Notes under the pieces: model-generated
The model's input: the letters and a program-made list of their open reading frames with translations, nothing else
Database searches by the model: none
Told to the model about the DNA's origin: nothing
Part shown: piece by piece, positions 48,401-61,300 of the stretch
Position numbering within the stretch: the first letter of the stretch is position 1
Layout: each line of letters starts with the position of its first letter
Program-made: the position numbers and the translations under genes
Assembly: GCA_963969365.1 (NCBI GenBank)
Contig: OZ017748.1
Coordinates: 1,364,001 to 1,428,000, forward strand
DNA length: 64,000 nucleotides
Direction of reading: 5' to 3'
Source of the DNA: Asterochloris sp. CNOR1
Lineage: Eukaryota > Chlorophyta > Trebouxiophyceae > Trebouxiales > Trebouxiaceae

Positions 48401-51400
48401 AGGACGTGGCGGTCAAAGTCAGCAACGTGGAGGTCTACTACAAGGCCATCTCCTTCTACCTGGAGGAGCACCCCGACCTGCTCAATGACCTACTCAAGGT
48501 GGGCACCGTGTGCAGTCACACTGCATGCATCAGGCTGCAGGTCGTGAAAGTTTGGCAGCCTTGAGAGGCCGGGCCTCTCAGCTCAATTTGCAGCTCATCA
48601 GTCCAGGCTGCTGCATCAAGGCCGCTTCACCAAGGCGCGGCAGCGCTTATGCAGTCCAAGTCAGCTTGTGCCTGTGGGCGGCCTGCGAGCTCAAGGGGCT
48701 TTCTGTCTGCTTCTGTATCCCTCTTCACTTACTGTCCTCAGTCCCTGCTGCCACCCTCCTCCTGACAGGCATTTCTGCTGCCCTGCTACAAACCGAGCTC
48801 TCCAAGGCAAAACCCCCAACAGAGCCCCATCGCTTCCATCGGTCTGACATCCCCTGCTCACCCTGCAGGTGCTGAAGGAGTGTCCTCACACCAGGCTTGC
48901 CATTGTGACCAGGCCTGAACCCTGTCGCAATCTCTCAGATCTTCTGCATGCTGCAGGTGCTGGAGGCGCGCATCGATCACGCACGGGTGGTGTCCATCTT
49001 GCGCAAGGCTGACCACCTGCCCCTGGTCAAGGACTACCTTTTGGCCGTCCAGAAGAGCAACCTCCTGGCCGTCAACGACGCTGTCAACGAGCTGCTCATT
49101 GAGGAGGAAGACTTCAAGGTGTTTGGGGATGCCTGCTGGGTTCACTCAGTTCAGATTGTGGCCTGTGTGGCGGTCACTGTCCTTGAAAAATAGATTGCCC
49201 ACCCTTCCGCCAAATTGGGGCATAAGGACACATTTGTGCACCTTCCACATACTCTCTTGTGGCAGACTGTGGAAGCACAACATCCAGGTAACCCTGAGTT
49301 GAGCGGGGCAGGCAGCATCCCTGTGTGCTCAGCGGTCCTAAAGCTGCTATGGCCAAAGCGTCTGCTACCAGACCTTTGTGGCGGACCAACAGTATTCGAT
49401 GTAGGCGACAAATGCAGAGCAGGGCCTTTGTCTGCCCGTCTGCCTCTGCTGGTTCACAGCGAATTTTGGCGCGTCTGCAGTGTCCCGTGCAAAACTGGTC
49501 ATGCTGCCCTTCTGCCCCCTCGCGCTGCAGAGGCACACGACGCAGCTGCCCTTGGCTGCATCATGCCAAGTCAAGCCACATTGCAGGTGTAGTGGCAAAC
49601 AATCTGGCGCAGTGCTTGCAGGGACCTCTTTTGCTCAGCTCAGGCTCGTGCTATCATTGTGCAGGAGCTGCAGGAGACTGTCACGACCTATGACAGCTGT
49701 AGCCAGCTATCTCTGGCGGCCAAGGATCCCTGCTAAACGCCTTTCTCACCCTCCTCTGCTGCCTGCAGGCACTGCGGGAGAGCATCACGACCTACGACAA
49801 CTTCGACCAGCTGTCCCTGGCAGCTCGCCTGGAGTCCCATGAGCTCATGGAGTTCCGCCGCATCAGCGCATTCATCTACAAGAAGGCGCTGCGCTGGCGC
49901 AAGGCGGTTGCCCTGGCCAAGCAGGACAAGCTGTACAAGGTGAGAGGGGTTTCGGTGGCCACACTCTGCATGTCCTGTACTTGCAGAAGGTCTGCACAAG
50001 CAAAGGCATGGGTATGGCTAGTACTGACTGGCATCATGCTTGCTGTGGCAGCGGCGTCTCCAGGGGCATTGAGGTGCCATTGTCGCCACTGTTCTGTGAC
50101 AGGCCACCATAAAAAGCATTGCTGGGGACGGCTGGATGAGGCCGCCGTGCATAGGAAAGGCACCATGCAGCACCGTCTTGGCCCTTTCAGGCTCCTGGTG
50201 CAGCAGTCCAAAGCAGGGTGCTCATCTGCTGCTGCTGCTGCGTCACATTACCAGCAATGCCCACTTGCTGGACTGGCCATCCTGCAGGACGCGATGGAGA
50301 CGGCGGCCCAGAGTGGGGACGTGGAGATTGCCAGCGAGCTGCTGCACTTCTTTGTGGACAACAAAGAAAAGGAGTGCTTTGCAGCCACGCTGTACACCTG
50401 CTACGACCTCATCAAGCCAGATGTGGCCCTGGAGGTGGGTCAGTGAAGTGCAGTAGTCTGTCTGCTGCAGGCCGCTGCGATGGCTGCTGCTCGTCATTAG
50501 CTACGAGCTGTGATACTTGACAGTGGCTGAGGTGCTCTGCTGCTTGCTGGTAGTTAGGATTCAGGTGGCGGGATGGGTTGTTGCAGGGTAGCAGCAGATG
50601 TGAACACCCTCTGGGGAGCCGGACCTGTGCAGCCTGGCTGCTGTGCACCTGCTGTGACCCCCTCTCTTCAAGCCCTGGAGGTTTGCAGGCTTTGTCATGT
50701 TTTCTGGAGGGGTTGTATGCTTGTTGACAGCTGGGAGCTGTGCTGCTTGAGCGGTGATGCACTCCATGTGTCTGCACCAGCCTATCTGCTGGATGTAGAC
50801 TTTCTTGCATCATGAGGGCAGCATCCTCTCTGAGAGGCCGTGTTGAGATGTGGCAGTGAGCTGCTGGCAATCAGCAGTCAGGTGTGCTATTCTGACGCTG
50901 CTTCTGCCTGCTACAGGTGGCGTGGGCAAATGGTCTCATAGACCTGGCGATGCCCTATATGATCCAGACAATGAGGGATTACGTGGGCAGGGTGGACATC
51001 CTCATGCAGGAGCGCAAGGACAGCCGAGAGGACAAGAAGGTGAGTGGCCCATGTCAATCGTGCAACAGTCTCAGGTGTTAGTAACGATGCTGTTGCAATT
51101 GTGGTTTTGACTTATGCATATTGTGCAGGCTGCCATGTCCTGCCCAGGTCTGCAGGGCATGCAGGCTGGCACCTGCCTGACTGTGCTGCTTCTCAGGATA
51201 TGGGCTACATGCTGGGACAGCTTGCCGCGGGGTTTCTGCGGCTCATTCCCCTCAAATGCATGCTGGGATAGCATGCCAGAACTATTGCAGCTCACAGATC
51301 AGCTGTCCTTGGTGACTGCAGAACGAGGAGAGCTTGCAGAAGGAGCAGCAGGCGCAAAACAATGCCTACCTGAGCCTCATGCCCCTAGCCCTCCCCGCCC

Positions 51401-51552
51401 CGCCCGTTGCTGGAGAAGCATCTGGCGGGTTTGGAGGGGGTTACGGCCAGCAGTCCTTTGGCGCTGGCCAGCAAGGCTTTGGAGCGCAGGGCAGCTTTGG
51501 TCAGCCAGCAGGCTTCCAGCAGGGCTCTGGGGCTGGGTACGGGCAGTTCTGA
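33498..51552 (+). CDS. CHC: Clathrin heavy chain
   Basis: It forms the legs of the clathrin triskelion that coats vesicles at the trans-Golgi and plasma membrane. Thirty-four exons all keep phase and give about 1711 residues (plant CHC ~1705): 33498-33539, 33931-34031, 34393-34531, 34798-34929, 35360-35490, 35874-35970, 36122-36224, 36515-36755, 37143-37350, 37917-38108, 38485-38599, 38906-39183, 39630-39725, 40022-40180, 40529-40713, 40995-41120, 41445-41571, 41818-41936, 42519-42770, 43041-43146, 43478-43660, 44023-44223, 44560-44694, 45086-45244, 46048-46215, 46575-46664, 47092-47213, 47592-47736, 48349-48498, 48957-49118, 49769-49939, 50288-50434, 50917-51039, 51322-51552. The N-terminal propeller carries [14 protein letters not shown] and [20 protein letters not shown]. 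The leg carries [20 protein letters not shown] and [12 protein letters not shown]. The tail is Gly/Gln/Phe-rich and ends GAGYGQF. One intron (after 43146) is GC-AG. The start [11 protein letters not shown] matches plant CHC. Confidence 0.98.
41183..41210 (+). repeat. Exon-edge echo, clathrin exon 40995-41120
   Basis: AGCAAGCTGCCTGACGCCAG|GTCAAG copies the exon end and donor AGCAAGCTGCCTGATGCCAG|GTGGGA at 41101-41126 with one change in the exonic 20 bases. It lies 87 bp downstream. It is a near-perfect decoy 5' splice site that would keep the same codon phase up to the junction. Confidence 0.9.
47253..47300 (+). repeat. Exon-edge echo, clathrin exon 47092-47213
   Basis: GAACTGGGCATC, then after a short gap CTCCTGTATGCTGAATGAGG, copies GAACTGGGCATCCTGTATGCCAAGTAGG at 47191-47218. 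The original exon end and donor are echoed about 65 bp downstream with a small insertion. Confidence 0.7.
48862..48895 (+). repeat. Exon-edge echo, clathrin exon 48957-49118
   Basis: CCTGCAGGTGCTGAAGGAGTG resembles the acceptor and exon start GCTGCAGGTGCTGGAGGCGCG at 48949-48969. It lies about 88 bp upstream. It is short, so weaker than the other echoes. Confidence 0.45.
49661..49726 (+). repeat. Exon-edge echo, clathrin exon 49769-49939
   Basis: Copy of the acceptor and first ~60 bases of the exon (49764-49832), 103 bp upstream. Both share GCAGG, CTGC-GGAGA, TCACGACCTA-GACA, CCAGCT and CTGGC. The copy translates as [19 protein letters not shown] against the real [20 protein letters not shown], then meets a stop. 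This is one of the clearest examples. Confidence 0.88.
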
Positions 51553-52344
51553 CTGCCTCTGCTGACGCCCAGCACTGTTTCAGCCGTCTGACGCCCGTTT
51601 AGGGCTGCCTGTGAATGCACAGCCCGCCCTCATGTGAGGACAATGTCTGGTCCCATCGCAGCCATAGCCTGTTCAATTGTAGTCTTTACAGTCTCAGGTC
51701 AAGACGTACACGCTTATCACCAGGTGCTTTGTCCGACCAGTTATCAAAATGTAGATTGTGAGACCAGGCTTTCTTACATCATGAGCCACAAGTGGGCAGC
51801 GCTGAAGGGGGCTGCATGAAAGGCAGCATGATAAGTAAGGGGGTAGTTGGGGAGGTATGCAGGGGGTGAGGAGGGGCAGGGGGCATACTGTCATTCAAAG
51901 CTGATCATCACCCTCACAAGCTGGATTTGAAGTGATGAGTGCCAGAGTCATTGGCTGTCTCTACCCCTGGTGGAGCTGGTGGGCTCATGCAGCTGGTGCC
52001 AAGCCTTGAGGCACTCTCTTGTCCAGTCAAAGCCTTGAGTGTCTATCACGACTGCTGGAATCTGGGCCCACCAACGTCTTACCTGCACACAGCCAGAATT
52101 CCTTTGCAGCCGCATGGGAGTACTTGGGCAGAGGATGAGTATCCAAGCATGCAGTGCTGGCAGCTGTACTGAGCACAGCTGCTTCTGCATAACATCTCAG
52201 TCTTCAAACTCATACCATTTTCTGCTTCCCAAAACGTGGGGCATCTCGCAGTTCTCCAGAGCAGGCCTACTGGTTCATGAGTGGTGGCTTTGAAGTCTGT
52301 GACATGAACAGTGTTTGAGAAAATTCAATATTACTCTGTCATAA
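51553..52344. other. Intergenic between convergent genes
   Basis: The clathrin (+) and RTEL1 (-) genes converge here, so both 3' untranslated regions lie in this stretch. No coding frame, RNA gene or repeat is recognised. Confidence 0.6.
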
Positions 52345-55300
52345 TCATGCAAAGAAGAATCTGCTGAGCTGCTGCTTGCGTGTGGGTCTAGAGCAAACAG
52401 GACACTTGAAGTGACATGGCAGGTACTGCATCCAGCACATGTAGCAGGCTGCGTGGCCGCAGGTGGCCTGCCAGGGATTGTCAAATTCAGGTTTATGACA
52501 CACAGGGCATGCTGCTCTAGCACCTGCTACGACAGGGTGGCGGCCAGCAGCAGCAGGGCCTGCAGCTGTTCTGTGGCCCTTCTGCTGTCGTTCTGCAGCA
52601 CTGAGACTGGATGTCTGCCCAGGGTTGGAGTGCCTTTCTGAGTCTGTACGCCTGCAGCCTGTCGCAGCCCCTCGCGCCCCATTGCCGCTGCCTGACAGGG
52701 TCCTGCCACTGAGCACACCAGGCAGCAGTTGGGCTGCAATGCCTCCCCGGGCAGCAACCCTGCTCTGGAGGGGAGGAGCGCTGTCCGGCGAGGCAGCAGG
52801 GCTCTGCTGCAGCCCTGCCAAAAGGCCTGAGCGCTGGCGCTTGGCAGGCCGTGCTGGCAGTTGCACAGGCTGAGCCTCAGGTTCTGATCGCTTGCCAGGC
52901 GGTAAGGGGTGCCTAGATAATGCAGCAGTCCCCCTGCCTGTGCCAGACATCGCCTGCTCCTGCCTTGCAAAGGCCCCTGCTGCAGACTGCTGCTTCCTAG
53001 AGGATGGCTGTTGTTCCTTGCTGGCTGCCGCTTTCCCGCTTGCCACCTGTGTCAGCTGTCTGCACACAGCAGCACTGTGTGTCACTCTTGTGTCACCTCT
53101 ACAAGGGCTCTGACCATGCCCTGGGTTTGCTTTGGCAGCACACAATGTGCGTTGTGGCTGAAGTGAAGGGTCTGGTCTTCACCTGATACACTTCTTGAGT
53201 CATGCCAGGAAGGCAGACAAAGGCTGCACAGCCCGTGCGGCACAGCACTCAGGCAGTTTCATGTAACCCAGGGGCCAGCCTGCTCAGGGGCAGGGGCAAT
53301 GTGCAAAGGCTTTACAGCATACGGTGGTGACCTCTGCACACTGCATGCACCAGGCCTGCGGGGGGGACAGAGGAACAGGCTGCCACATCTGCCCAGCACA
53401 GCATGCGATGCAGCCCTTGAGCAGCCATCTCACCTGATGCATTGGCTGAACCATGCCTGCTGGGGAGCAGACACAAAAGTCGCAAACCCTTGGAGCAGGT
53501 GGCGGCGCTTCTGCGGGTGCATGACCTCTGCTATACCATCAAAGAGGGCAATCTGGTCTCTGTCTGCCTTGTAGGCCCGCAGCAGGCGCATGACCTGTAG
53601 AGGAGTACAACACATATGTTGATGGCATGCGACAGCATCATCAGGCAAAGTCTGAGAAGACACTAAGGTCTGGTGAAGCTGCCGGCGGGGCAAGGTGCTT
53701 CCTGTCAACCTTGCGGGCGAATGGCATGAGCTGACCTGCAGCGGGCATGAAATGGCACCGCTCAAGCTCTGCAGGACTTGCTGGCAGTGGCCCGCAGCCA
53801 GCTGGCTGCGCAAAGCGTGCCTGCATGCATGTGATCGAGCTCGTGGCCTCTATTGCTGAAGGCAGCCGCATGCACCAGCCCGTGTGCTGCAAACCTGTGG
53901 GCACTACACTTCACACAATGCGGCAGCAGCCACATCACCGGGTGATTGCGATGCAATCCCTGCAGGTGCCTACACACCCGGCAGGCACCCTCACACCTTC
54001 CCTAGTGTGGTGCCAGCTCACCTGGTCATGCCACCACACACTGCAGCTGCTGCCATCAGCCCTGCTCACCTGCTTGTGCTCCGGCTCAGGCAGCTCTGCC
54101 TGCAGCTGCTGCAGGAACCTTTGCACCGTCTCAGCCCTCTGAGCTGCCTTAGCCTCCTTGCTCTGACCCAATGGCTGGGCCTGTAAGGCAACCCCTGCCC
54201 CTTCTGGTTCTGCATCACCATATTCAGCAGCAGCAGCACTGCCTGCTGCTGCTGCAGCTACCTCTGGTTGAGCGGACTGCATGGGAGGTCTGCCCAGTCC
54301 ATGTGTTCCTGCAGTCAGGCGCACAAGTGAAGCCCCGCAGTGTGCTGCACGCTGTGTGCCCTGTTAGAGGTCATGTTCTGTGGCAGCGACCACACTGGTG
54401 CGTCCTTCTGCCGACTACAAGCCGTCTGATGCTGGCTTCTGTGCAGGGTGATGACAAGGCGGGACAGATGCAGTAGCTGACATGGTGCGCCTCCGATGCA
54501 AGCCCACCTCGTTTCTGTTGCTGGCGCATGTGCAGGGTGACCAGGTGGGATGGACCCACTGCCTGGCTCCTGACCTGCTGCTCGGGCGGGCGATGCACTG
54601 AGGCACCCCTCCCAGCGGCAGCTGAGGCTGGCCGCTGCCTGCTCCTGGATGGCAGGGCAGACTGCTGCTCCTCAGTGCCCACTGTCAGTGACATGGTGAT
54701 GCAGCCTGCAATGTGCACCTCACAGCGCCAGGGGTTGTGCATTGTGAGTGATCAGAGAGCTTCAGTGAAGGCTGCTCTGCAGGCTCTGAACAGTAGCACA
54801 GCACCTGGTGTTGACAGGCCCAATGTCAGCGCAGAACGAAGTCCAGTGCAGCACAAACCCTTGGTTGGCATTCCAGCCACCACACTAGAAGCGACAGTCC
54901 CGATGTAGCACGCACTGCACTGGCATGTAAGGACAGCACAAGAAGCAGCAGGCTCACCCCATTGCAGCCTGTGCAGGTGCAGCAACAGGCGCTGTCTGGT
55001 CCAGGGACGATAACAGGTCCTCCAACCCCACATTCTCAGCCCCTGGTGCGGCGCCTGCATGGCTTCCATTGGCCTTGCTCTGTGCGAGAGCCCCGAAGAG
55101 TCCTGGGCCGCGTCCTGCAAGCACCCCAGATGAGATGAAAGGGTCTGCACACAGATGTCTCAGGTCAACCTCTGCGCTGCACCGCAGTGTGCATCAGCCC
55201 AGCTGCTGTCCCCAGCAGTCTGTACCAGCACGCCCAGTGCATGCTGTACATGCTCACTGCGCGGGCAGCCAAGCAGACGCCGGCCATCTCTGCAAGGCAC

Positions 55301-58300
55301 TTCCATCTGCACCTGGTGGCGCGCCAGGGCATGCCCCGCTGCTGTCGCAGGCGGTGGGGATGGCCATGCTGCGCATCAGGTGCTGCAGGGTCCTCCCTGA
55401 GGGTTTAGAGGCCCCACGGCCAGGGTTGAGCAAGGCGCTGCGCACGCTGGGCACAGCTGCAAAGGCATCCGATCCTGGGATGTGGGCGACCTTCACTGCG
55501 TCTGGCCCGCGCCGCTGTGCTACAGCCGCCTGCTCCTGCAGGGGTGCAGATGTCAGCCTCAAAGCCTTGTGTGGCTTGGCTGGCGGCCACAGCATAAAAT
55601 TATCAGGCTCGAGGCTGGCGGTTGATACCTGTCACTGTATTTTGGGCCCAGCCACCGTGACACAGCCACCGGGTTCTGCAGGGGAGGTATGTCGTCCTCA
55701 GTGCCTGCACATGACCTGTGGGCATGCTGGTGCCAGGTGGGCACAACCACACAGGTGGGGAGCACAGTTGTTGAGGCAAGCTGTGCTGGGCCTGGTCTCC
55801 GCTTCTGTGCCAGCGGCCGCACCTGCACTATATGTTGCTGCACTATCTAATTGTTTGGCAAGCTGATGCTCTTGCCCATCTGAGCCAACAGAGCAGCTTG
55901 CTTGCTGCTGCAGCATCGTGAGCTCCAGACCTGCAGCGGTAAGAGCCTGACATCTACCAGAAAGCCACAAATCGGCCATTGGCATGAACACAATGCAGCA
56001 CGATAAGATGGCTTATAGCGACAATGGTTGCTACAGCTGCGGCTGGTGACGTGTGTGTGTCCAACTGCCTGAGGGGCTCATCTTGGAACAGGCTCAGTCC
56101 AGGAGCCCAAGATGCACTTAGTTGGGAGCCCGAGGTGGGCACACGTGGACGCACCTGCAGCCCCGCTGGGCAGCAGAGAAGCAGCAGCACCACCCAAGAG
56201 ACTGCCCACATTGAACAAACAACTGCAAATGAGCCAAAAAAACACCTGCTTCAGCCCTCGCAGCCAGCATGGCACCACAAATGCAGCAACACTACTGCAG
56301 AGACTGCCCACCTTGAAGAATTTGGTGAGGGAGCCAGAGGCCTGCCCAAAGTTGGGATACACCTGCACCAGCCCCCGCAGCCAGCAGGACAGCTGCCGCC
56401 GTGCAGCCTCTGGCCTGAAGCGCTCGTCGCACAGGATGATGGCCCCATAGTCACGACGGTGGCGGATGACTCGCCCCATTGCCTGATTGACCGCTCTGCA
56501 AGCCAGGCAGGACGGTAAGCAAGGGGAAGCAGAGGTCACTCCAGGAGCTTGAGGTAGCCTACTACACAGGGCATGCACGGTGCAGGCCCATCGCAGCTGC
56601 AAGGGAGCACAGCTGGTGGTGCAGGCCGCCTGGTTGGGTGCATGGCACAAGGTAGGTCTCTGCATGTTAAGAAGTGTTTCAGGCTTGCCAGCTGGACATC
56701 GGTTTTTCGGAGGTACACCATGATGCTGCCAGCAGATCACCAGACAGGATCGGAGCCTGCAGAGCTTGCAAGCAGGCCTCAGCATGAGGGCATGCGGCGG
56801 GCAGTGTTCGCCATTAATCCAGGTCTTGCTGGATGGCTGCGGGTGTGTCTCAGCACCTCATGTCACACAGCATGCCTGCGCGGCCAGCATGCATGCAGAG
56901 GCTGGCGTGCCCTGCACAGGCACCTTCTTGCCTGCAGCCACGCACCTGGAGGCCTGCTGCTTGTACCACTCGTCCCCACCTAGCAGGCTGAGCTGGGCCC
57001 CACGCTGCCGGCTGATGCGCTTGGCAGAGTCCAGCACATCTTTTTTCAGCACCACCTGCGCAGGTGGGCAGCAGGTCTGCTGGCCTGGCTCGCTATGTGC
57101 AACTGGAGCGCAGTACAACTCGCTCAACAAGTCACCAGCGACTTGCAACACCGTTTGTGCAGCACCATGCTTCTCATCTGCACAAGTAAGCAGAGGTTTC
57201 CCTTGTGCTGGCTCGGCTGGCCTCATGTGCGGAGACATCGTGCCTGACAAGTCACCAGCGGCTGCAAAGCCATTTGTGCATGGTCATGCTTCTCCAGGGA
57301 GACGGCCACCGGCATGACGGGGTGAATGTACCAGGGCTGGCCAACCTGTCCAAGCTCATTGCCATGCTGGCACACAGGCAGGGAGGCCACAGACTGAATG
57401 CACTTGGATCTGCGACTGACCTTTGGGTCCTTATACATCGCGTAGGGAATGCCTGTGATGACCACAGCCCTGCCAGCTCGGTCTGAGAAGTCGAGCCCCT
57501 CGCTCACCTTGCCCCTGCAAAGGGTATTGCAGAGCTGCTGCTGCCAGATCGTTCACATTGGCGCACAGCCTTGCAAGTGGTGGACTCATGTAGTCACTCT
57601 GGCTGCTCCACAGGCAGTGCAAGCATTGATCACATAAGGGGCCTGCCTGACTCAGAAGGCTGTGCCTATCCACAGCAGTTACTCAGTAGCTGCATCAGAC
57701 AAGGGCTTGACCTTGCTGGACAGCAAGCTTGCACCTGCAAACTGCAAAGAAAACAGCGCCGGAAGCTGTTGGGTCGGCCAGCTTGGACTTAAAGTCCTCA
57801 GCAGCCTGAGGGAACAGGGCACTCTCCCCAGGCTCCACCACTGGTAACTTGTGGCGAGTGATGCGCTCCCAGATGGTGCCACCTGCAGACATGAATGAAC
57901 AGCGGCTGTGGGCCGGCGTGCCTAGAACTTGCAGCAGCACAGCACCTGTGCCAACTGAAATGCTCCTGTGTGGTGCCACCTTCAGCCGCAGGCCATGAGA
58001 AGTCAGTCAGCCAGGAGGGCTCGAACATAGCGCTGGCTCGGGTCGTGCTGGTGCTGCAGCGCTCAGAGTACCACCACTGGGAGCGGCTCAAAGCCACCAC
58101 CAAAAGTGAACTTTGCTGGATGAAGCAGCTCTGGCAGTTTGCTGAGCAACACACTGCTAACAGTGCCATCTGCAGCCACACGCCACCACCAGTTGGTCAG
58201 ACAGGGCCATTCAAGTCAGGGGTCCCTGGGCCCCTTCCCTGCTGCTGAGACACAAATGGCTGCACCACTGGCAGCCTGAACGCACAACCTGCTCTCACAT

Positions 58301-61300
58301 GCATAGATGGAACATGCGCAGATAATCATCAAGCCTGCTGCACAGTCACTCAGCGTCAGAGGCTGCTATACACATCTGCAGGAGGCTGCCAACAACCGCT
58401 GCTCACCTGGGCCGCCTGTGCTGGCAGCCTTCCAGTGGTCAATGCAGCTCTTCATGACGCCATACGCTGGAAAGAAGACCAGCAGCCCATCCGGCACCAC
58501 GCGGCTGCAGTTGACAATTGCATTGCCCAGGTCTTCTTTGTAGTCATTGGTGTTACGGGTCTGGTAGCTGCTGTTCAGGGTGTGGCCCTTGGGCCCCACA
58601 GGCACCACGCCCACCCACACCTGCAAGGCGAAGCTTTGCGGCAGAGAGCTGAGGGGATGGCACCTGCTGTTTGGCGTGTGGGCCCTTTCCACATGCATCA
58701 AACCTGCGTGGCAAGCGCCCAGGTTGAGATACAGAGACACATGGGGTCTCAAGAGGCCTGGCTGGGAGGCCACACCTGGCAGATCAGCAGCTGCATGACT
58801 ACAGCACTGCATGCAGGGCTGTTGGCAAAGCAAAAGTGGCTGATTCCAAGAGCCGTCATCACTCAGCCACTGCTTTGTAACATATGTCGCCGCTGAAGGT
58901 CACGCGCCGCTTCGCACAGGATCAGAACAAGCATGAAGGGGAGGGAGATTGCCGACTTTTGTAAGGAGATCGCAGATTGTGTGCAGCAGTGGTCTCAGCA
59001 TAGGATCATCAGGTGTGGCAGGGGCACTCATATGCGCCTGCTGCTCCTTCTTAGCACAGATTGTGGCACGTCCTGTTTGCTGCTCCCTGAAACCCCTGAG
59101 AGCAGTCAATGACATGTTGGCTCTCAAGAGGAAGGGAGTATGAACAGAAGCGCACTGTGCAGGCACAACCATGCAGCTTGTGGTGTGGCGCCCACAAGCC
59201 CCCAAGATCCACTCACACCTCGGAGCAATCAATGATGTAAGCAGTCTGCACCGTGATGGTAAGGGCAGCTGCAGCTGCACCGCCTGGCACCATTCGACCA
59301 CTGGCATGTGCTGTGGACCAGCTCCATTGCACTGGAGCTCACCCGCACCTGGGAGCGATCAATCACGTGGGGGTTCTCCAGGGTGATGGGGAAGGGCAGC
59401 TGCAGCTCGTTGGCAAAGGAGTCGAGGGGCGACAGGGTTCCGCTGGTGAGAAGCACGCTTCGCACTCGGAGCGTCTGCAGGGCACGCATGCTGATGCCGC
59501 TGGAGAAGCACCAGTAGCTCAGCGTGGGGTGGGGCATGCCACTCTGCAGTCACAGGGGAGCGCATTCAGCACACAAAACATGGTCTCTGGAAGCTGCTGG
59601 GGAAGCACCAGCAGCTCATCGTGGGTGGGGACACGGCGCACTGCCGCGAGAATGAGCCCCTCTCTTGCCAGAAGTTGCAGTATAGGGAACACTGCACAAG
59701 ATGCTGGCTGGGGTTCCGCAGGGGCAGCACTGCTGTCAGCCCACTATGGGGAAGGGCATGCCGATGTGTAGCCACAGGCAGCAGACTTGTGGCGCCAAGA
59801 TATAGGACCATGCCCCAAGAGTCGCTGCCGAGGAGGACATCGGTAGCTCTTCCTGGGGCAAAGCATGCCAACTAAGCAGACAGAGGCAGGTGCTTGGTGA
59901 TGTGTGGGGCATTAGCACACAGCCCTGCAGCAGTGGAGAACACTATAACTGGCACAACAGGACATGCTGGGTCAGCGATGCGGAGGTACTGCAAGCCCAC
60001 AGTAAGACCTGATCACCGCACCTTGAGACATGTGACCCAGCAGGCACTGCCCCTCAAGTGTTTTCAGGACTGTGCTGGGCTGCATCTTGCTTCCCCGCTG
60101 CATTGTGCCTGAGCTGGTGCAGACGCATGAGTATACAGTTGGCAGCATCCAGCTGGCAGCGCTCCCATGCAAGAGACAACCTGCCTTGTTTTTCTCCATG
60201 TGCACGTGCACCCTGTAGCCCAGGTGAGCAGGTGCCAACTGGGGTGCAGCGCTCTGGCTGGTGTTGAACACTGTGCGGATGAAGTCCGCGAGCGCTGTCA
60301 TTTTGTAGCTGCTGCTGCGACTGCCAGACCTGCAGGATAGGGGCTTGGCTGCAAAGCAGCATGTGCACTGCAGAGCCTTAAGCGGCACAAAAGCACGGGG
60401 CAGGAGTGGCCGTCGGGCAGCAGTCAGCCTAACATCCCTCAGCAAGTCTGTTTATGTAGCTGCTGCTGCAGTTGCCAGACCTGCATGGCAGGGCAAGCGA
60501 CCAGCAGCACAGCGCAGTCACTGCAGCAGCACATCTGGGCTTGGCCAACGGTGTCTTGCTATGCTTAGGGTCATCGCCCACACGCCACAGCCTACCATTG
60601 AGCAGCCAGACCTACTGGCGCCCCTGCTCCATGAATTACATCTGCCAGCAGCTCCATGCCCTCATCTAGCTGCAGCACAAGGTGTCACCTAAGCACCACG
60701 AGGTACACCGTGCAGCCGCCACAATTGACCTCTTTGCGCCCGTGCCACAGCATGCTGCCTGCCACCACTGAGGCTCAGGCCAGGACATTGGTCAGGTGCA
60801 TCGCAATCACTGCTGGAGCAAATGGCCCGCCTACCTGCAGTCGCCCTCACTTTGAAGCACAGAGGCCTCTGCAGCTGCAAAGCTACTCATGTCCCCGCAC
60901 AAGGCCTCGTCTGCCAGCCAACCCACAGCACTGTCCAGATGCAGCAACAAGAGACGTCGTTCTGTTGCCACTGCAGCAGACCTACTTGCGCCCCTGGTCC
61001 AGCGCCTCGTCTGCCAGCAGGCCTACAGCCTCTTCCAGCTGCAGCACGAGGGCACCAAAGGAGCCCTCTGTGATGTTGACCTTGGCAAGGAGCTGGAATA
61101 TGAAGGCGCCCGGGGCCGTGAAGCCCTCAAGCCCCAAGGGGGGCTGCGGCCCCTGGGGCAGCGCAGCAATCTCACCCTCAAGCCTGATCAACACCTCCTG
61201 CAGTCCTAGAAACAGCAGAGTCTCTGCAGGCCTGCTGGGGTCACATGAACACCACTCAACCCTTCACAGGTCGGCCAGCTGTCCAGTCTCCACCCCAGTC

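Noticed and set aside
52345-53145. RING protein as a separate single-exon gene starting at a Met near 53145
   Set aside because: The upstream harmonin-like exon ends in phase 2 and splices at 53059 to give CIRQLTQV, matching the end of the harmonin-like domain in RTEL1. The RING is the RTEL1 C-terminus.
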